In this document: positions 7,527 to 15,066 of the stretch, one piece after another
How the letters are laid out: each line of letters begins with the position of its first letter
Position numbering within the stretch: position 1 is the first letter of the stretch
The notes under the pieces: generated by a model
Told to the model about the DNA's origin: nothing
Database searches by the model: none
The model's input: the letters and a program-made list of their open reading frames with translations, nothing else
Assembly (NCBI RefSeq): GCF_003474435.1
Contig: NZ_QRNF01000059.1
Location: 1 to 15,066, forward strand
From: Ruminococcus sp. AF46-10NS
GTDB taxonomy: Bacteria > Bacillota > Clostridia > Lachnospirales > Lachnospiraceae
DNA length: 15,066 nucleotides
Reading direction: 5' to 3'
Position numbers and translations under genes: made by a program

Positions 7527-9419
7527 ATGGGAAAGATTATTGGTATTGACTTAGGTACAACAAACAGCTGTGTAGCCGTAATGGAAGGTGGACAGCCAAC
7601 AGTTATCGCAAATACAGAAGGAGCAAGAACAACACCATCCGTTGTAGCATTCACAAAAACAGGAGAGCGTCTTGTAGGAGAACCTGCAAAACGTCAGGCA
7701 GTTACAAACGCTGACAGAACAATCTCATCCATCAAGAGAGAGATGGGTACAGATTACCGTGTAACAATCGATGATAAGAAATATTCTCCACAGGAGATCT
7801 CCGCAATGATCCTTCAGAAACTGAAAAAGGATGCAGAGGCATATCTTGGTGAGAAAGTAACAGAGGCAGTTATCACAGTTCCGGCTTACTTCAACGATGC
7901 TCAGCGTCAGGCAACCAAAGATGCAGGTAAGATCGCAGGTCTTGATGTAAAACGTATCATCAACGAGCCTACAGCAGCAGCTCTTGCATATGGTCTTGAC
8001 AATGAGAAAGAGCAGAAGATCATGGTATACGACCTTGGCGGCGGTACATTCGATGTATCTGTGATCGAGATCGGTGATGGCGTTATCGAGGTTCTTTCCA
8101 CAGCTGGTAACAACCGTCTTGGTGGAGATGACTTTGATAAGAAGGTCACAGATTACATGCTTTCCGAGTTCAAGAGAACAGAGGGTGTAGACTTAAGCAA
8201 CGATAAGATGGCTCTTCAGAGACTGAAAGAGGCAGCTGAGAAGGCTAAGAAAGAGCTTTCTTCCGCAACAACAACAAACATCAACCTTCCGTTCATCACA
8301 GCAACTGCTGAGGGACCGAAGCATTTCGATATGAACCTTACAAGAGCTAAATTTGATGAGCTGACACATGACCTTGTAGAGCTGACAGCTGAGCCGGTTC
8401 GCCGTGCACTGTCTGATGCAGGTATCACAGCTTCCGAGCTTGGCCAGGTACTTCTGGTTGGTGGTTCTTCCCGTATCCCGGCAGTACAGGATAAGGTAAG
8501 ACAGTTAACAGGCAAAGAGCCGAGCAAGAACCTGAACCCGGATGAGTGTGTTGCACTTGGTGCTTCCGTACAGGGTGGTAAGCTTGCAGGTGATGCAGGT
8601 GCCGGTGATATCCTTCTTCTGGATGTTACTCCTCTGTCTCTGTCCATCGAGACAATGGGTGGTATCGCAACTCGTCTGATCGAGAGAAATACTACAATTC
8701 CTACAAAGAAGAGCCAGATCTTCTCCACAGCAGCAGACAACCAGACAGCTGTAGATATCAACGTTGTACAGGGTGAGCGTCAGTTCGCAAAAGACAACAA
8801 ATCCCTCGGTCAGTTCCGTCTGGATGGAATCCCGCCAGCACGTCGTGGAGTTCCGCAGATCGAGGTAACATTTGATATTGATGCCAACGGTATCGTTAAC
8901 GTATCCGCTAAGGATCTTGGAACAGGTAAGGAGCAGCACATTACGATCACAGCTGGTTCCAACATGTCCGATTCCGATATCGACAAAGCTGTCAAAGAGG
9001 CAGCTGAGTTCGAGGCTCAGGATAAGAAACGTAAAGAGGCTATCGATACAAGAAACAATGCAGACTCCATGGTATTCCAGGTTGAGAATGCACTGAAGGA
9101 AGCTGGCGACAAGCTTGATGCAAACGATAAAGCAAGTGTTGAGGCAGACCTCAATGCGCTGAAGGATCTTCTTGCACAGACAGCAAATGCTCAGGAGCTT
9201 ACAGATTCTCAGGTTGCAGACATCAAGGCTGCACAGGAGAAGATGATGGAGAGTGCTCAGAAGCTGTTTTCCAAGATGTATGAGCAGACTCAGGGAGCTC
9301 AGGGTCAGGCTGGTCCTGGACCAGATATGGGCAATATGGGCGGAAATGCTGGTGCTCAGGGCGGAAATGAAGCAGGATACGGCGATGATGTTGTAGATGC
9401 TGATTACAAGGAAGTCTAA
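7527..9419 (+). CDS. dnaK: Molecular chaperone DnaK (Hsp70)
   Basis: This is the ATP-dependent cytoplasmic Hsp70 that works with DnaJ and GrpE. ATG 7527 follows a strong AGGAGG site. The 630 residues include phosphate loop 1 [10 protein letters not shown] (5-14), the phosphate 2 loop [19 protein letters not shown] (167-185), the adenosine motif [13 protein letters not shown] (308-320), the interdomain linker [12 protein letters not shown] (361-372) and a substrate-binding domain with [15 protein letters not shown] (416-430). A Gly/Gln/Asn-rich tail ends in [10 protein letters not shown]. The segment between [10 protein letters not shown] and [11 protein letters not shown] is short, as in Gram-positive DnaKs that lack the roughly 24-residue insertion of proteobacteria. 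The 57-nt gap before it contains a small palindrome (TTGTTAACAA) but no terminator, so it is read from the hrcA promoter. Confidence 0.98.
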   Translation: MGKIIGIDLGTTNSCVAVMEGGQPTVIANTEGARTTPSVVAFTKTGERLVGEPAKRQAVTNADRTISSIKREMGTDYRVTIDDKKYSPQEISAMILQKLKKDAEAYLGEKVTEAVITVPAYFNDAQRQATKDAGKIAGLDVKRIINEPTAAALAYGLDNEKEQKIMVYDLGGGTFDVSVIEIGDGVIEVLSTAGNNRLGGDDFDKKVTDYMLSEFKRTEGVDLSNDKMALQRLKEAAEKAKKELSSATTTNINLPFITATAEGPKHFDMNLTRAKFDELTHDLVELTAEPVRRALSDAGITASELGQVLLVGGSSRIPAVQDKVRQLTGKEPSKNLNPDECVALGASVQGGKLAGDAGAGDILLLDVTPLSLSIETMGGIATRLIERNTTIPTKKSQIFSTAADNQTAVDINVVQGERQFAKDNKSLGQFRLDGIPPARRGVPQIEVTFDIDANGIVNVSAKDLGTGKEQHITITAGSNMSDSDIDKAVKEAAEFEAQDKKRKEAIDTRNNADSMVFQVENALKEAGDKLDANDKASVEADLNALKDLLAQTANAQELTDSQVADIKAAQEKMMESAQKLFSKMYEQTQGAQGQAGPGPDMGNMGGNAGAQGGNEAGYGDDVVDADYKEV

Positions 9420-9440
9420 GACAAGTAGGAAATAATTACA

Positions 9441-10631
9441 ATGGCTGATAAAAGAGATTATTATGAAGTCTTAGGTGTGGATAAAAACGCCGATGACGCA
9501 ACATTAAAAAAAGCATATCGTAAGCTGGCCAAAAAATATCACCCGGATGTAAATCCGGGTGATAAAGAGGCTGAGGCGAAGTTCAAAGAGGCGACAGAGG
9601 CTTACTCCGTTTTAAGTGATGCCGACAAGAGAAGACAGTATGACCAGTTTGGTCATGCAGCATTCGAAAACGGTGGCGGAGGCGGTGCCGGCGGCTTTGG
9701 CGGATTCGACTTTAACGGCGCAGATATGGGAGACATCTTCGGAGATATCTTCGGAGACCTTTTCGGCGGCGGAGGCAGAACCAGACGGGCCAATAACGGA
9801 CCGATGAAAGGGGCAAACCTTCGTGCACGTGTGAATATTACTTTTGAGGAAGCGGTTTTCGGATGCGAGAAAGAGCTGGAGATCGTTCTGAAGGATGAAT
9901 GTACCACATGTCACGGAACCGGAGCGAAACCTGGAACATCACCGGTCACCTGTCCGAAATGTAAAGGTCAGGGACAGATCGTTTACACTCAGCAGTCCAT
10001 GTTCGGTATGGTACGTAATGTCCAGACCTGTCCGGACTGTAACGGAACCGGTAAGGTGATCAAGGAGAAATGCAGTGCCTGCCGTGGAACAGGATATACA
10101 TCTTCCAGAAAGAAGATCCAGGTATCTGTACCTGCAGGTATTGATAATGGTCAGTGTATCCGTATCCGTGATAAAGGCGAGCCAGGAACTAACGGCGGGC
10201 CAAGAGGAGATCTGCTGGTTGAGGTAAATGTAGCCCGTCATCCGATCTTCCAGAGACAGGATATGAATATCTTTTCTACAGCTCCGATCACATTTGCACA
10301 GGCTGCGCTTGGCGGTGAGATGAGAATCAATACTGTTGACGGTGAAGTAACTTATGAGGTAAAACCGGGAACACAGACAGATACAAGAATCCGTCTGAAA
10401 GGAAAAGGTGTTCCGTCATTACGTAACAAGAATGTCCGTGGTGACCATTATGTAACACTGGTAGTTCAGACCCCGACCAACTTAAATGAGGATGCAAAGA
10501 AAGCTCTGGCAGCTTTTGACGCGGCATGCGGCAACCGTCCGGCAGAGGACAGTACAGCCGAGACTTCAGAAAAAACGGAAAAGAAGAAAAAAGGTTTCCG
10601 CGAGAAAGTCAAGGAAATGTTTGAGGAATAA
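9441..10631 (+). CDS. dnaJ: Molecular chaperone DnaJ (Hsp40, type I)
   Basis: DnaJ delivers unfolded protein to DnaK and stimulates its ATPase. The 396 residues contain the J domain (about 6-70) with the essential HPD at 34-36 and a Gly/Phe-rich linker (about 77-113, with repeated GDIFG/GDLFGG). Four CxxCxGxG zinc motifs follow at 154-161 (CTTCHGTG), 171-178 (CPKCKGQG), 197-204 (CPDCNGTG) and 211-218 (CSACRGTG). The C-terminal substrate domains carry [20 protein letters not shown] and the conserved [17 protein letters not shown] segment. It ends with a Lys/Glu-rich tail. It starts 21 nt after dnaK behind AGTAGGAAA and is the last gene before a strong terminator. Confidence 0.98.
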   Translation: MADKRDYYEVLGVDKNADDATLKKAYRKLAKKYHPDVNPGDKEAEAKFKEATEAYSVLSDADKRRQYDQFGHAAFENGGGGGAGGFGGFDFNGADMGDIFGDIFGDLFGGGGRTRRANNGPMKGANLRARVNITFEEAVFGCEKELEIVLKDECTTCHGTGAKPGTSPVTCPKCKGQGQIVYTQQSMFGMVRNVQTCPDCNGTGKVIKEKCSACRGTGYTSSRKKIQVSVPAGIDNGQCIRIRDKGEPGTNGGPRGDLLVEVNVARHPIFQRQDMNIFSTAPITFAQAALGGEMRINTVDGEVTYEVKPGTQTDTRIRLKGKGVPSLRNKNVRGDHYVTLVVQTPTNLNEDAKKALAAFDAACGNRPAEDSTAETSEKTEKKKKGFREKVKEMFEE

Positions 10632-10645
10632 ATGAAGCGAAAACA

Positions 10646-10678
10646 GGAAAGAGGCGAAAAATGCCTCTTTCTTTTTTT
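10646..10678 (+). terminator. Rho-independent terminator after dnaJ
   Basis: GAAAGAGGC (10647-10655) pairs with GCCTCTTTC (10663-10671) around a 7-nt loop, and seven T follow (10672-10678). It lies 15 nt after the dnaJ stop and should end most hrcA-grpE-dnaK-dnaJ transcripts, partly uncoupling prmA from heat-shock control. Confidence 0.9.
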
Positions 10679-10690
10679 ACGGTATTCGTG

Positions 10691-10735
10691 TATATTAAAA
10701 GAAGTGCCCGTTTTTGGGGGAAAAGAAAACAGGCA
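10691..10735 (+). promoter_or_regulatory. Possible prmA promoter -10 and leader hairpin
   Basis: After the terminator, TATATT (10691-10696) resembles a -10 box, but no good -35 lies at the right distance. TGCCCGTTTT (10705-10714) pairs with AAAACAGGCA (10726-10735) with one mismatch, giving a leader hairpin with an 11-nt loop and no T-run. A separate prmA promoter is expected here because the terminator lies upstream, but this assignment is weak. Confidence 0.25.
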
Positions 10736-10790
10736 ACAGACAGGAACGAAAATCCGTAAATGTGTATACAGCATAAGGAGATATAGAAAT

Positions 10791-11744
10791 ATGAAATGGA
10801 ACCGTTTTACACTGAAAACAAAAACAGAGGCAGAAGATATTGTGATCTGTACACTTGCCGAGGTGGGAATTGAAGGTGTGGAGATCCAGGATAAGCAGCC
10901 ACTGACTGACGAGGACAAGGCGCAGATGTTTGTGGATATCATGCCTGAAGGCCCGGCAGATGATGGTATTGCATATCTGAACTTTTATCTTGAGGAAGAT
11001 GCAGATACAGAAGCCATCCTGAAAGATGTAAAAACTGCACTGGAAGACTTAAGAAGTTTTGTTGACATCGGAGAAGCTACGATCACAGAATCCCAGACAG
11101 AGGATAAAGACTGGATCAACAACTGGAAACAGTATTTCCATCAGTTCTATGTAGACGACATTCTGATCGTGCCGTCCTGGGAAGAAGTGAAAGCAGAAGA
11201 TAAGGACAAGATGATCCTCCACATTGATCCGGGAACTGCTTTTGGTACAGGAATGCATGAGACCACCCAGCTTGTGATCCGTCAGCTGAAGAAATTTGTG
11301 AAGACGGGAATGGAGATTCTTGACGTGGGAACCGGAAGCGGAATTCTGGGAATCGTTGCACTGAAGCTTGGTGCAGGCCATGTGGTTGGTACAGACCTTG
11401 ATCCATGTGCAGTTCCGGCAGTATCTGAGAACAAGGAAGCCAACCAGATTGAAGAGAAGTCTTTTGACATGATGATCGGAAATATCATTGATGACAAAGA
11501 GGTGCAGGATCAGGTCGGATATGAGAAATATGACATTGTAACTGCAAACATTCTTGCAGATGTTCTGGTTCCTCTGACACCGGTTATCGTCGCGCAGATG
11601 AAAAAAGGTGCTTACTACATTACATCCGGAATCCTGGATGTAAAGGAGGATGTCGTAGTGCAGGCTGTAAAAGATGCAGGACTGACTCTTGTTGAGGTGA
11701 CTCATCAGGGTGAATGGGTATCTGTGACAGCGAGAAAGGACTGA
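10791..11744 (+). CDS. prmA: Ribosomal protein L11 methyltransferase PrmA
   Basis: PrmA is an S-adenosylmethionine-dependent methyltransferase that modifies ribosomal protein L11. The protein has 317 residues, the normal length. The N-terminal substrate-recognition domain covers about 1-100. It is followed by DWINNWKQYFHQF (107-119) and DPGTAFGTGMHETT (146-159). The SAM-binding motif I is MEILDVGTGSGILGIVALKLGA (174-195), with an acidic residue in TDLDPCAV (201-208). The catalytic-site TANILADVLVPL (251-262) corresponds to the family NI(L/V)A motif. ATG 10791 is chosen because AAGGAG (10775-10780) lies upstream and MKWNRFT matches typical family starts. A longer in-frame opening from 10632 runs through the terminator and is not credible. 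It follows dnaJ, as yqeT does in Bacillus subtilis. Confidence 0.95.
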   Translation: MKWNRFTLKTKTEAEDIVICTLAEVGIEGVEIQDKQPLTDEDKAQMFVDIMPEGPADDGIAYLNFYLEEDADTEAILKDVKTALEDLRSFVDIGEATITESQTEDKDWINNWKQYFHQFYVDDILIVPSWEEVKAEDKDKMILHIDPGTAFGTGMHETTQLVIRQLKKFVKTGMEILDVGTGSGILGIVALKLGAGHVVGTDLDPCAVPAVSENKEANQIEEKSFDMMIGNIIDDKEVQDQVGYEKYDIVTANILADVLVPLTPVIVAQMKKGAYYITSGILDVKEDVVVQAVKDAGLTLVEVTHQGEWVSVTARKD

Positions 11745-11748
11745 TCTC

Positions 11749-12492
11749 ATGCAGCGATTTTTTGTGGAACCGCATCAGATCGACAGGGACAGACATGAGA
11801 TCCACATCACAGGAAATGACGTCAATCATATCGCGAATGTGCTTCGTATGAAAAAAGGTGAGGAGCTCTGGATCAGCGATAAGGAAAAAGAATATCACTG
11901 TGTGATCGAAAATGCGGGGGAGGATGAAGTCCTGCTTCATATCCTCTATGTACAGGAACCGGATTATGAGCTGAAGAACCGTATATATTTGTTTCAGGGA
12001 CTGCCGAAAGCAGACAAGATGGAGCTGATCATCCAGAAGGCAGTAGAGCTTGGAGCATATTCCGTAGTTCCGGTTTCAACCAGACGTTGTGTGGTAAAAC
12101 TGGATAATAAGAAAGCAGAGAAAAAAGTGTCACGCTGGCAGCAGATCGCAGAGAGTGCGGCAAAACAGTCCAAGCGTATGTTGGTACCGGAAGTCCGTTC
12201 AGTGATGACTTTTAAAGAGGCCCTTGCCTATGCAAAAGAACTGGACGTTCTGCTGATCCCTTATGAGCTTGCAAAAGGAATGAAAGAGACAAAGGAGCTG
12301 ATCCGGTCGATCGAACCGGGAAAAAGCATAGGTGTCTTTATCGGCCCTGAGGGTGGTTTTGAAGAGCAGGAAGTGGCAGATGCCATGGAAGCCGGTGCGA
12401 AACCTATCACCTTGGGACACCGGATCTTACGGACGGAAACCGCGGGACTCGCAGTACTTTCTGTTCTGATGTTTCAACTGGAGGATGAATAG
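11749..12492 (+). CDS. rsmE: 16S rRNA m3U1498 methyltransferase RsmE
   Basis: RsmE methylates N3 of U1498 in 16S rRNA, in the ribosome decoding region. It is a SPOUT-class (knotted) enzyme of 247 residues. The N-terminal PUA-like part begins MQRFFVE and includes DVNHIANVLRMKKGEE (24-39). SPOUT motifs are LPKADKMELIIQKAVELGA (85-103), QIAESAAKQSKR (131-142), FIGPEGGF (198-205) and the knot motif LGHRILRTETAGLAVL (222-237). It starts 4 nt after the prmA stop, with AAAGGA inside the end of prmA, so the two are translated from one mRNA. It matches the dnaJ-prmA-rsmE order known from Bacillus (yqeU). Confidence 0.95.
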   Translation: MQRFFVEPHQIDRDRHEIHITGNDVNHIANVLRMKKGEELWISDKEKEYHCVIENAGEDEVLLHILYVQEPDYELKNRIYLFQGLPKADKMELIIQKAVELGAYSVVPVSTRRCVVKLDNKKAEKKVSRWQQIAESAAKQSKRMLVPEVRSVMTFKEALAYAKELDVLLIPYELAKGMKETKELIRSIEPGKSIGVFIGPEGGFEEQEVADAMEAGAKPITLGHRILRTETAGLAVLSVLMFQLEDE

Positions 12493-12495
12493 ATT

Positions 12496-13650
12496 ATGGA
12501 AGCATATTTTGACAATTCCGCGACAACGAGATGCTTCGATGAAGTAAAGGATATTGTCTGCAAAACCATGACAGAAGATTTTGGAAACCCTTCTGCCATG
12601 CATAAAAAGGGAATGGAAGCGGAGAATTATGTCCGCAGAAGTGCCCAGACCCTTGCAAAATTACTGAAAGTGAATGAAAAAGAGATTCTTTTTACCTCCG
12701 GTGGAACAGAATCGGATAACCTTGCCATCATCGGTGGTGTGGAAGCCAATAAGCGTATGGGAAACCATATCATCACAACTGCAGTAGAGCATGCAGCAGT
12801 GGCCCAGCCTTTTGCTTATCTGAAGGAACAGGGCTATGAGGTGACCATTCTTCCTGTTGACCATCAGGGCGTTGTAAAGCTGGATGCACTGGAAGCGGCT
12901 CTTCGTCCGGATACAATTCTGGTGTCTGTGATGTACGTGAACAATGAGGTGGGAGCCGTGATGCCGGTAGAAGAGATCGGAAAGCTTGTCCATGAAAAAA
13001 GTCCGAAAGCACTTTTTCATGTAGATGCCATCCAGGCATTCGGAAAGTATCGTATCTATCCGAAAAAGCTGGGGATCGATCTTCTTTCTGTGAGCAGCCA
13101 CAAGATCCACGGCCCGAAAGGTGTGGGATTTCTTTACATCAATGAGAGAGTAAGAGTACAGCCTCAGATCCTTGGTGGTGGACAGCAGAACGGTATGCGT
13201 TCCGGAACAGACAATGTACCGGGAATTGCAGGTCTTGGTGTGGCAGCTGAGATGGTTTACACAGATTTTGACAAAAAAATACAGCACCTCTATGATCTGA
13301 AACAGCGGCTGGCAGAGGGCTTAAAGGAACTTGGTGACGTTACCATTAACGGAATGCCGTTAAATGAGGGAGCACCGCACATCATGAGCGTTACCTTTCA
13401 CGGAGTCCGGAGCGAAGTTCTGCTTCATACACTGGAAGAATTTGGAGTATATATTTCTGCAGGAAGTGCATGCTCCAGCCATAAGAGAAAACCAAGTGCG
13501 ACTTTGACAGCAATGGGATTATCAAGAGCTGATGTGGAGAGCACTGTCCGCATCAGTTTCTGCGAGGAAAATACATTTGAGGAATCAGATTACTGTCTGG
13601 ATACCCTGAAGAAATCCATCCCGATGCTGCGCAGATACGCACGCAGATAA
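12496..13650 (+). CDS. nifS: Cysteine desulfurase, NifS/IscS type
   Basis: This is a PLP-dependent class V aminotransferase-fold enzyme that converts cysteine to alanine and leaves a protein-bound persulfide. It has 384 residues. It starts MEAYFDNSATT, a family hallmark. Visible sites are FTSGGTESDNLAI (66-78), the cofactor-stacking His99 in VEHAAV, the MYVNNEVGA block (146-154), HVDAIQAFGK (175-184), the PLP lysine Lys203 in SSHKIHGPKG, RSGTDN (235-240) and the active-site Cys326 in SAGSACSSHKRKPS. It lies 3 nt after rsmE with its ribosome binding site in the rsmE end. thiI follows after 20 nt, as in the Bacillus nifZ-thiI pair, so its main job is probably to supply sulfur to ThiI for tRNA thiolation. 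A general Fe-S role cannot be excluded. Confidence 0.93.
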   Translation: MEAYFDNSATTRCFDEVKDIVCKTMTEDFGNPSAMHKKGMEAENYVRRSAQTLAKLLKVNEKEILFTSGGTESDNLAIIGGVEANKRMGNHIITTAVEHAAVAQPFAYLKEQGYEVTILPVDHQGVVKLDALEAALRPDTILVSVMYVNNEVGAVMPVEEIGKLVHEKSPKALFHVDAIQAFGKYRIYPKKLGIDLLSVSSHKIHGPKGVGFLYINERVRVQPQILGGGQQNGMRSGTDNVPGIAGLGVAAEMVYTDFDKKIQHLYDLKQRLAEGLKELGDVTINGMPLNEGAPHIMSVTFHGVRSEVLLHTLEEFGVYISAGSACSSHKRKPSATLTAMGLSRADVESTVRISFCEENTFEESDYCLDTLKKSIPMLRRYARR

Positions 13651-13670
13651 TATACAGGAAAGGAAAATTT

Positions 13671-14852
13671 ATGTTAGTACATGCATTTTTGATCAAATAT
13701 GCGGAGATCGCCCTTAAGGGAAAAAACCGCTACCGTTTTGAAGATGCTCTCGTACATCAGATGGAGATCGCACTCTCCAAGATCGAGGGCGAGTTTGAGG
13801 TAAAAAAAGAGCAGGGAAGAGTTTATGTATTCTGCCCGGAGAATTATGATTACGATGAGGCTGTAGATGCGCTGCAGCATGTATTCGGTATTGTAGGCAT
13901 CTGCCCGGTTATGATCTATGAAGAACAGGGCTTTGAGAAGCTTGCCGAAGATGTTGTGGGTTATATGAAGCAGTGGCATCCGGACTTTAACGGAAGCTTC
14001 AAGGTCTGGACGCGCCGCGCAAAGAAATCCTATCCGATCAGCTCCATGGAAGTCAGCGCAGAGTTGGGCGGACGTATCCTGGATGCTTTTCCTGAGGCAA
14101 GTGTGGATGTTCATCATCCGGAACTGGATCTTTCTGTTGAGATCCGTGACAAGATCTATGTATATTCCCAGACAATCCCGGGAGCAGGCGGAATGCCCAT
14201 CGGAACCAACGGAAAAGCCATGCTGCTTCTTTCCGGAGGGATAGATAGTCCGGTTGCCGGCTATATGATCGCAAAACGTGGCGTTAAGATCGATGCGGTA
14301 TATTTCCATGCACCGCCTTACACAAGCGAACGCGCAAAACAGAAGGTTGTGGATCTTGCCCGCCTAGTAGCAAAATACAGTGGACCGATCCGTCTTCATG
14401 TTGTTAATTTTACAGATATCCAGCTTTATATTTATGATCAGTGCCCACATGATGAGCTTACTATCATTATGAGAAGATACATGATGCGTATTGCTGAGCA
14501 CTTTGCGAAAAAAGACCGCTGCCTTGGCCTGATCACAGGTGAGAGTATCGGACAGGTTGCAAGCCAGACATTACAGAGCCTTGCTTCTACAAACGAAGTG
14601 TGTACACTGCCTGTATACCGTCCGGTGATCGGTTTTGACAAAGAGGAGATCGTCCGCATTTCCAGAAAGATCGATACTTTTGAGACATCCATACAGCCGT
14701 TTGAGGACTGCTGTACTATTTTTGTTGCCAAGCATCCGGTGACAAAACCGAACCTCAAAGTGATCCGCCGCTCTGAGCAGAAACTCTCTGAGAAGATTGA
14801 CGAGCTGATGGAGACAGCACTGAATACAACTGAAATCATCGAGATCCAGTAA
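13671..14852 (+). CDS. thiI: tRNA 4-thiouridine synthase ThiI
   Basis: ThiI adenylates U8 of tRNA and inserts sulfur to make 4-thiouridine. In some bacteria it also takes part in thiamine thiazole synthesis. The 393 residues include an N-terminal ferredoxin-like part starting MLVHAFLIKYAEIALKGKNR and a THUMP domain (about 60-165). The PP-loop ATP site is LLLSGGIDSPVAGYM (185-199), and LITGESIGQVASQTLQSL (287-304) follows. FEDCC (344-348) probably holds the catalytic cysteine equivalent to Escherichia coli Cys344. There is no C-terminal rhodanese domain, as in Bacillus ThiI, so it should take sulfur directly from the adjacent desulfurase. ATG 13671 is preceded by AGGAAAGG. No further gene follows in the window. 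Confidence 0.96.
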   Translation: MLVHAFLIKYAEIALKGKNRYRFEDALVHQMEIALSKIEGEFEVKKEQGRVYVFCPENYDYDEAVDALQHVFGIVGICPVMIYEEQGFEKLAEDVVGYMKQWHPDFNGSFKVWTRRAKKSYPISSMEVSAELGGRILDAFPEASVDVHHPELDLSVEIRDKIYVYSQTIPGAGGMPIGTNGKAMLLLSGGIDSPVAGYMIAKRGVKIDAVYFHAPPYTSERAKQKVVDLARLVAKYSGPIRLHVVNFTDIQLYIYDQCPHDELTIIMRRYMMRIAEHFAKKDRCLGLITGESIGQVASQTLQSLASTNEVCTLPVYRPVIGFDKEEIVRISRKIDTFETSIQPFEDCCTIFVAKHPVTKPNLKVIRRSEQKLSEKIDELMETALNTTEIIEIQ

Positions 14853-14884
14853 ATGATTCAGCCAATTTACTTATAAATGAAAAA

Positions 14885-14910
14885 AGGGAATCAGGGTAAA
14901 ATGGTTCCCT
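14885..14910 (+). terminator. Imperfect stem-loop after thiI, possible weak terminator
   Basis: AGGGAATCA (14885-14893) pairs with TGGTTCCCT (14902-14910), nine pairs including one T-G wobble, with an 8-nt loop. An A-run precedes it but no T-run follows, so termination on the + strand would be weak. On the - strand the U-tract would follow the hairpin, so it may serve a convergent transcript from beyond the window. Confidence 0.35.
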
Positions 14911-14946
14911 GAAATGAGTGAATATGAAAAGTAAGCGGTCAGAGTT

Positions 14947-15066
14947 TAACCGAATCAAGTAAGTCCCCTGCTTCAATTGCGAGGAGCAATAAGCAGTGGT
15001 GGGACTTACTTGTATCAGGAGGGGTACAAGCCCCTCCTGATAAACTGCGGAGCAGTTATTCGGTTA
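14947..15066. other. Structured element: perfect four-way junction (candidate ncRNA or palindromic repeat)
   Basis: The 120 nt pair into four helices that abut with no unpaired junction base. P1 is TAACCGAAT (14947-14955) with ATTCGGTTA (15058-15066). P2 is CAAGTAAGTCCC (14956-14967) with GGGACTTACTTG (15001-15012), continued by CTGCTT/AAGCAG and ATTGC/GCAAT to a GAGGA loop, with small bulges CA and TGGT. P3 is TATCAGGAGGGG (15013-15024) with CCCCTCCTGATA (15031-15042) and a TACAAG loop. P4 is AACTGC (15043-15048) with GCAGTT (15052-15057) and a GGA loop. There is no open reading frame of note. P1 ends exactly at the window edge and may extend further. The strand is unclear because the pairing holds on both. 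I do not recognise a named RNA family. Confidence 0.6.

Noticed and set aside
10632..10790. Open frame from ATG 10632, abutting the dnaJ stop, in frame with prmA.
   Set aside because: It runs through the terminator hairpin and T-run. The extra 53 residues match nothing in PrmA, and ATG 10791 has its own AAGGAG site.
14968..14980. Similarity between CTGCTTCAATTGC here and CTGCTTTACATTGCT in the 1377-1416 hairpin as a shared repeat.
   Set aside because: The match is short and imperfect, and the rest of the two structures differs. There is no support for a common origin.
14853..15066. CRISPR array or tRNA gene in the 3' intergenic region.
   Set aside because: There are no regularly spaced direct repeats, and the four-way fold lacks the TTC loop, anticodon arm sizes and CCA-type acceptor of a tRNA.

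Overview
The window looks like a chromosomal segment of a Gram-positive, low-to-mid GC gut Firmicute, most likely a Lachnospiraceae member. This rests on the gene order, a perfect CIRCE operator, a DnaK lacking the insertion typical of proteobacterial DnaK, strong AGGAGG-type ribosome binding sites and CUT1 sugar-transport genes without their own ATPase. The family-level assignment is inference. All genes are on the + strand.

Region 1 (about 1-5607) is a sugar-uptake operon: a solute-binding protein (SBP1), a MalF-type permease, a MalG-type permease, a cytoplasmic GH172/DUF2961 glycosidase and a second, lipoprotein-type solute-binding protein (SBP2). It ends in a strong terminator that overlaps the SBP2 stop codon. 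No ATPase is encoded, so a shared MsmX/UgpC-type ATPase elsewhere is expected. SBP1 and the first permease are each broken by a single-base (-1) frameshift. SBP1 may carry a further one at its 3' end. All are explained by loss of one base, so the cause is either real decay of the transporter or local consensus error. A 16-bp perfect hairpin separates SBP1 from the permeases.

Region 2 (5643-10678) is the class I heat-shock operon hrcA-grpE-dnaK-dnaJ. It has a sigma-A-like promoter followed directly by a perfect CIRCE operator and ends with a rho-independent terminator.

Region 3 (10791-14852) is a closely packed set: prmA (ribosomal protein L11 methyltransferase), rsmE (16S rRNA m3U1498 methyltransferase), a NifS/IscS-type cysteine desulfurase and thiI (tRNA 4-thiouridine synthase). 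prmA and rsmE follow dnaJ as in Bacillus. The desulfurase should supply sulfur to ThiI.

Region 4 (14853-15066) has no gene. It holds one imperfect hairpin and then a 120-nt element (14947-15066) that folds on paper into a four-way junction with every junction base paired. It reaches the window edge. This is the most intriguing undescribed structure here: a candidate structured RNA or a short palindromic mobile repeat.
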